DNA of 64,000 nucleotides, taken from positions 37,411,888 through 37,475,887 of the forward strand of contig NC_087065.1 in NCBI RefSeq assembly GCF_963678635.1, written 5' to 3'. How positions within the stretch are numbered: position 1 is the stretch's first letter; the number at the start of each line of letters is the position of its first letter. Positions 63,713 through 64,000 of this stretch are shown piece by piece. The DNA is from Symsagittifera roscoffensis. Lineage: Eukaryota; Xenacoelomorpha; Acoela; Convolutidae. The position numbers were made by a program, and so were the translations under genes. Below the pieces are notes generated by a model that was not told the DNA's origin, did no database searches, and was given only the letters and a program-made list of their open reading frames with translations.

Positions 63713-64000
63713 TAGTGTGGTGCTATCGGGGTACACTCGATGGCTGCAAATCTAGCGTGGTAGTATGAGTGCTCAAATACGTATGGTTTTCGAGATATGG
63801 CGTTTTTTTTTTATTATTTTTTCTTTTTTTTTTCAAAAACTTAGATATAAAAAACTAACCGAACTTGAATTTCTCATTCCTAAAGTGGTGTGCTATCGGG
63901 GTACAATCAAGGGCTCTAAATCTAGCGTTCAAGTATGACTGCTCAAATCCTTATAGTTTTCGAGATAAGGTGTTTTTTTTTAAAAATTTTTCTTTTTTTC
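63713..64000. repeat. Start of a 170-bp-period tandem repeat
   Basis: TGCTATCGGGGTACA at 63721 recurs at 63891, TTTTCGAGATA at 63787 recurs at 63957, both exactly 170 bp apart. About 1.7 units are visible before the window ends. Each unit has long T-runs. Looks like satellite DNA. Confidence 0.85.

Overview
This 64 kb window is a metazoan repeat-island. I see no host gene, tRNA, rRNA or CRISPR array. Nearly all of it is retrotransposon sequence: LTR (Ty3/gypsy-like), LINE (CR1/jockey-like) and Penelope-like. A 200-N scaffold gap, heavy ORF decay, tandem and nested duplications and a 170-bp tandem repeat at the right edge fit an animal genome assembly. The gag-pol wording and the element mix recall invertebrates such as nematodes or crustaceans, but the species cannot be fixed from sequence alone.

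The centrepiece is element E1, a 23.6-kb LTR retrotransposon on the minus strand (62740 down to 39185). It has two about 0.9-kb LTRs with TG...CA ends, a tRNA-like primer site, gag with two CCHC knuckles, an aspartic protease, RT, RNase H and a DD35E integrase with a GPY/F-type tail. Downstream of pol, where retroviruses carry env, it has three unusual things: a macrodomain ORF resembling TARG1/ALC1-type ADP-ribose binders, an 853-residue protein with a complete SGNH (GDSL) hydrolase motif set, and then about 6.3 kb of further coding sequence. That last stretch was probably continuous with the SGNH ORF in the ancestor, giving an accessory polyprotein of nearly 3000 residues with at least one more diverged SGNH-like domain. 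E1 itself is damaged: frameshifts, nonsense codons and loss of a catalytic Asp in RT.

Layout from the left: 1-6457, close relative E0 on the plus strand (3' half of the accessory polyprotein plus 3' UTR), ending at the N gap 6458-6657. From 6658 to about 25740, at least two strongly decayed plus-strand copies of the same kind of element, with the integrase tail amplified in tandem and a 2.4-kb block (8392-11892, copied at 13952-16365) duplicated. Then a minus-strand Penelope-like element (26290-28180) with a PHD-like finger inside its RT, and a minus-strand LINE (28386-about 32280) with a PHD-type ORF1 and an SGNH-like ORF upstream. Element E2 (plus, about 33224-39184 plus 62741-about 62880) is a diverged subfamily copy of the accessory genes. 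E1 inserted into E2; reading E2 across E1 restores a frame colinear with its paralogs and gives a 3-bp target duplication (TTG). The right end holds a duplicate of part of the 23.6-24.4 kb remnant and the start of a 170-bp-period satellite.

The gag-pol genes would make particles, reverse transcribe and integrate. The jobs of the macrodomain and SGNH polyprotein are unknown. Conservation of their order in two subfamilies (E1, E2) and in decayed copies shows they are a fixed module, not a one-off capture.
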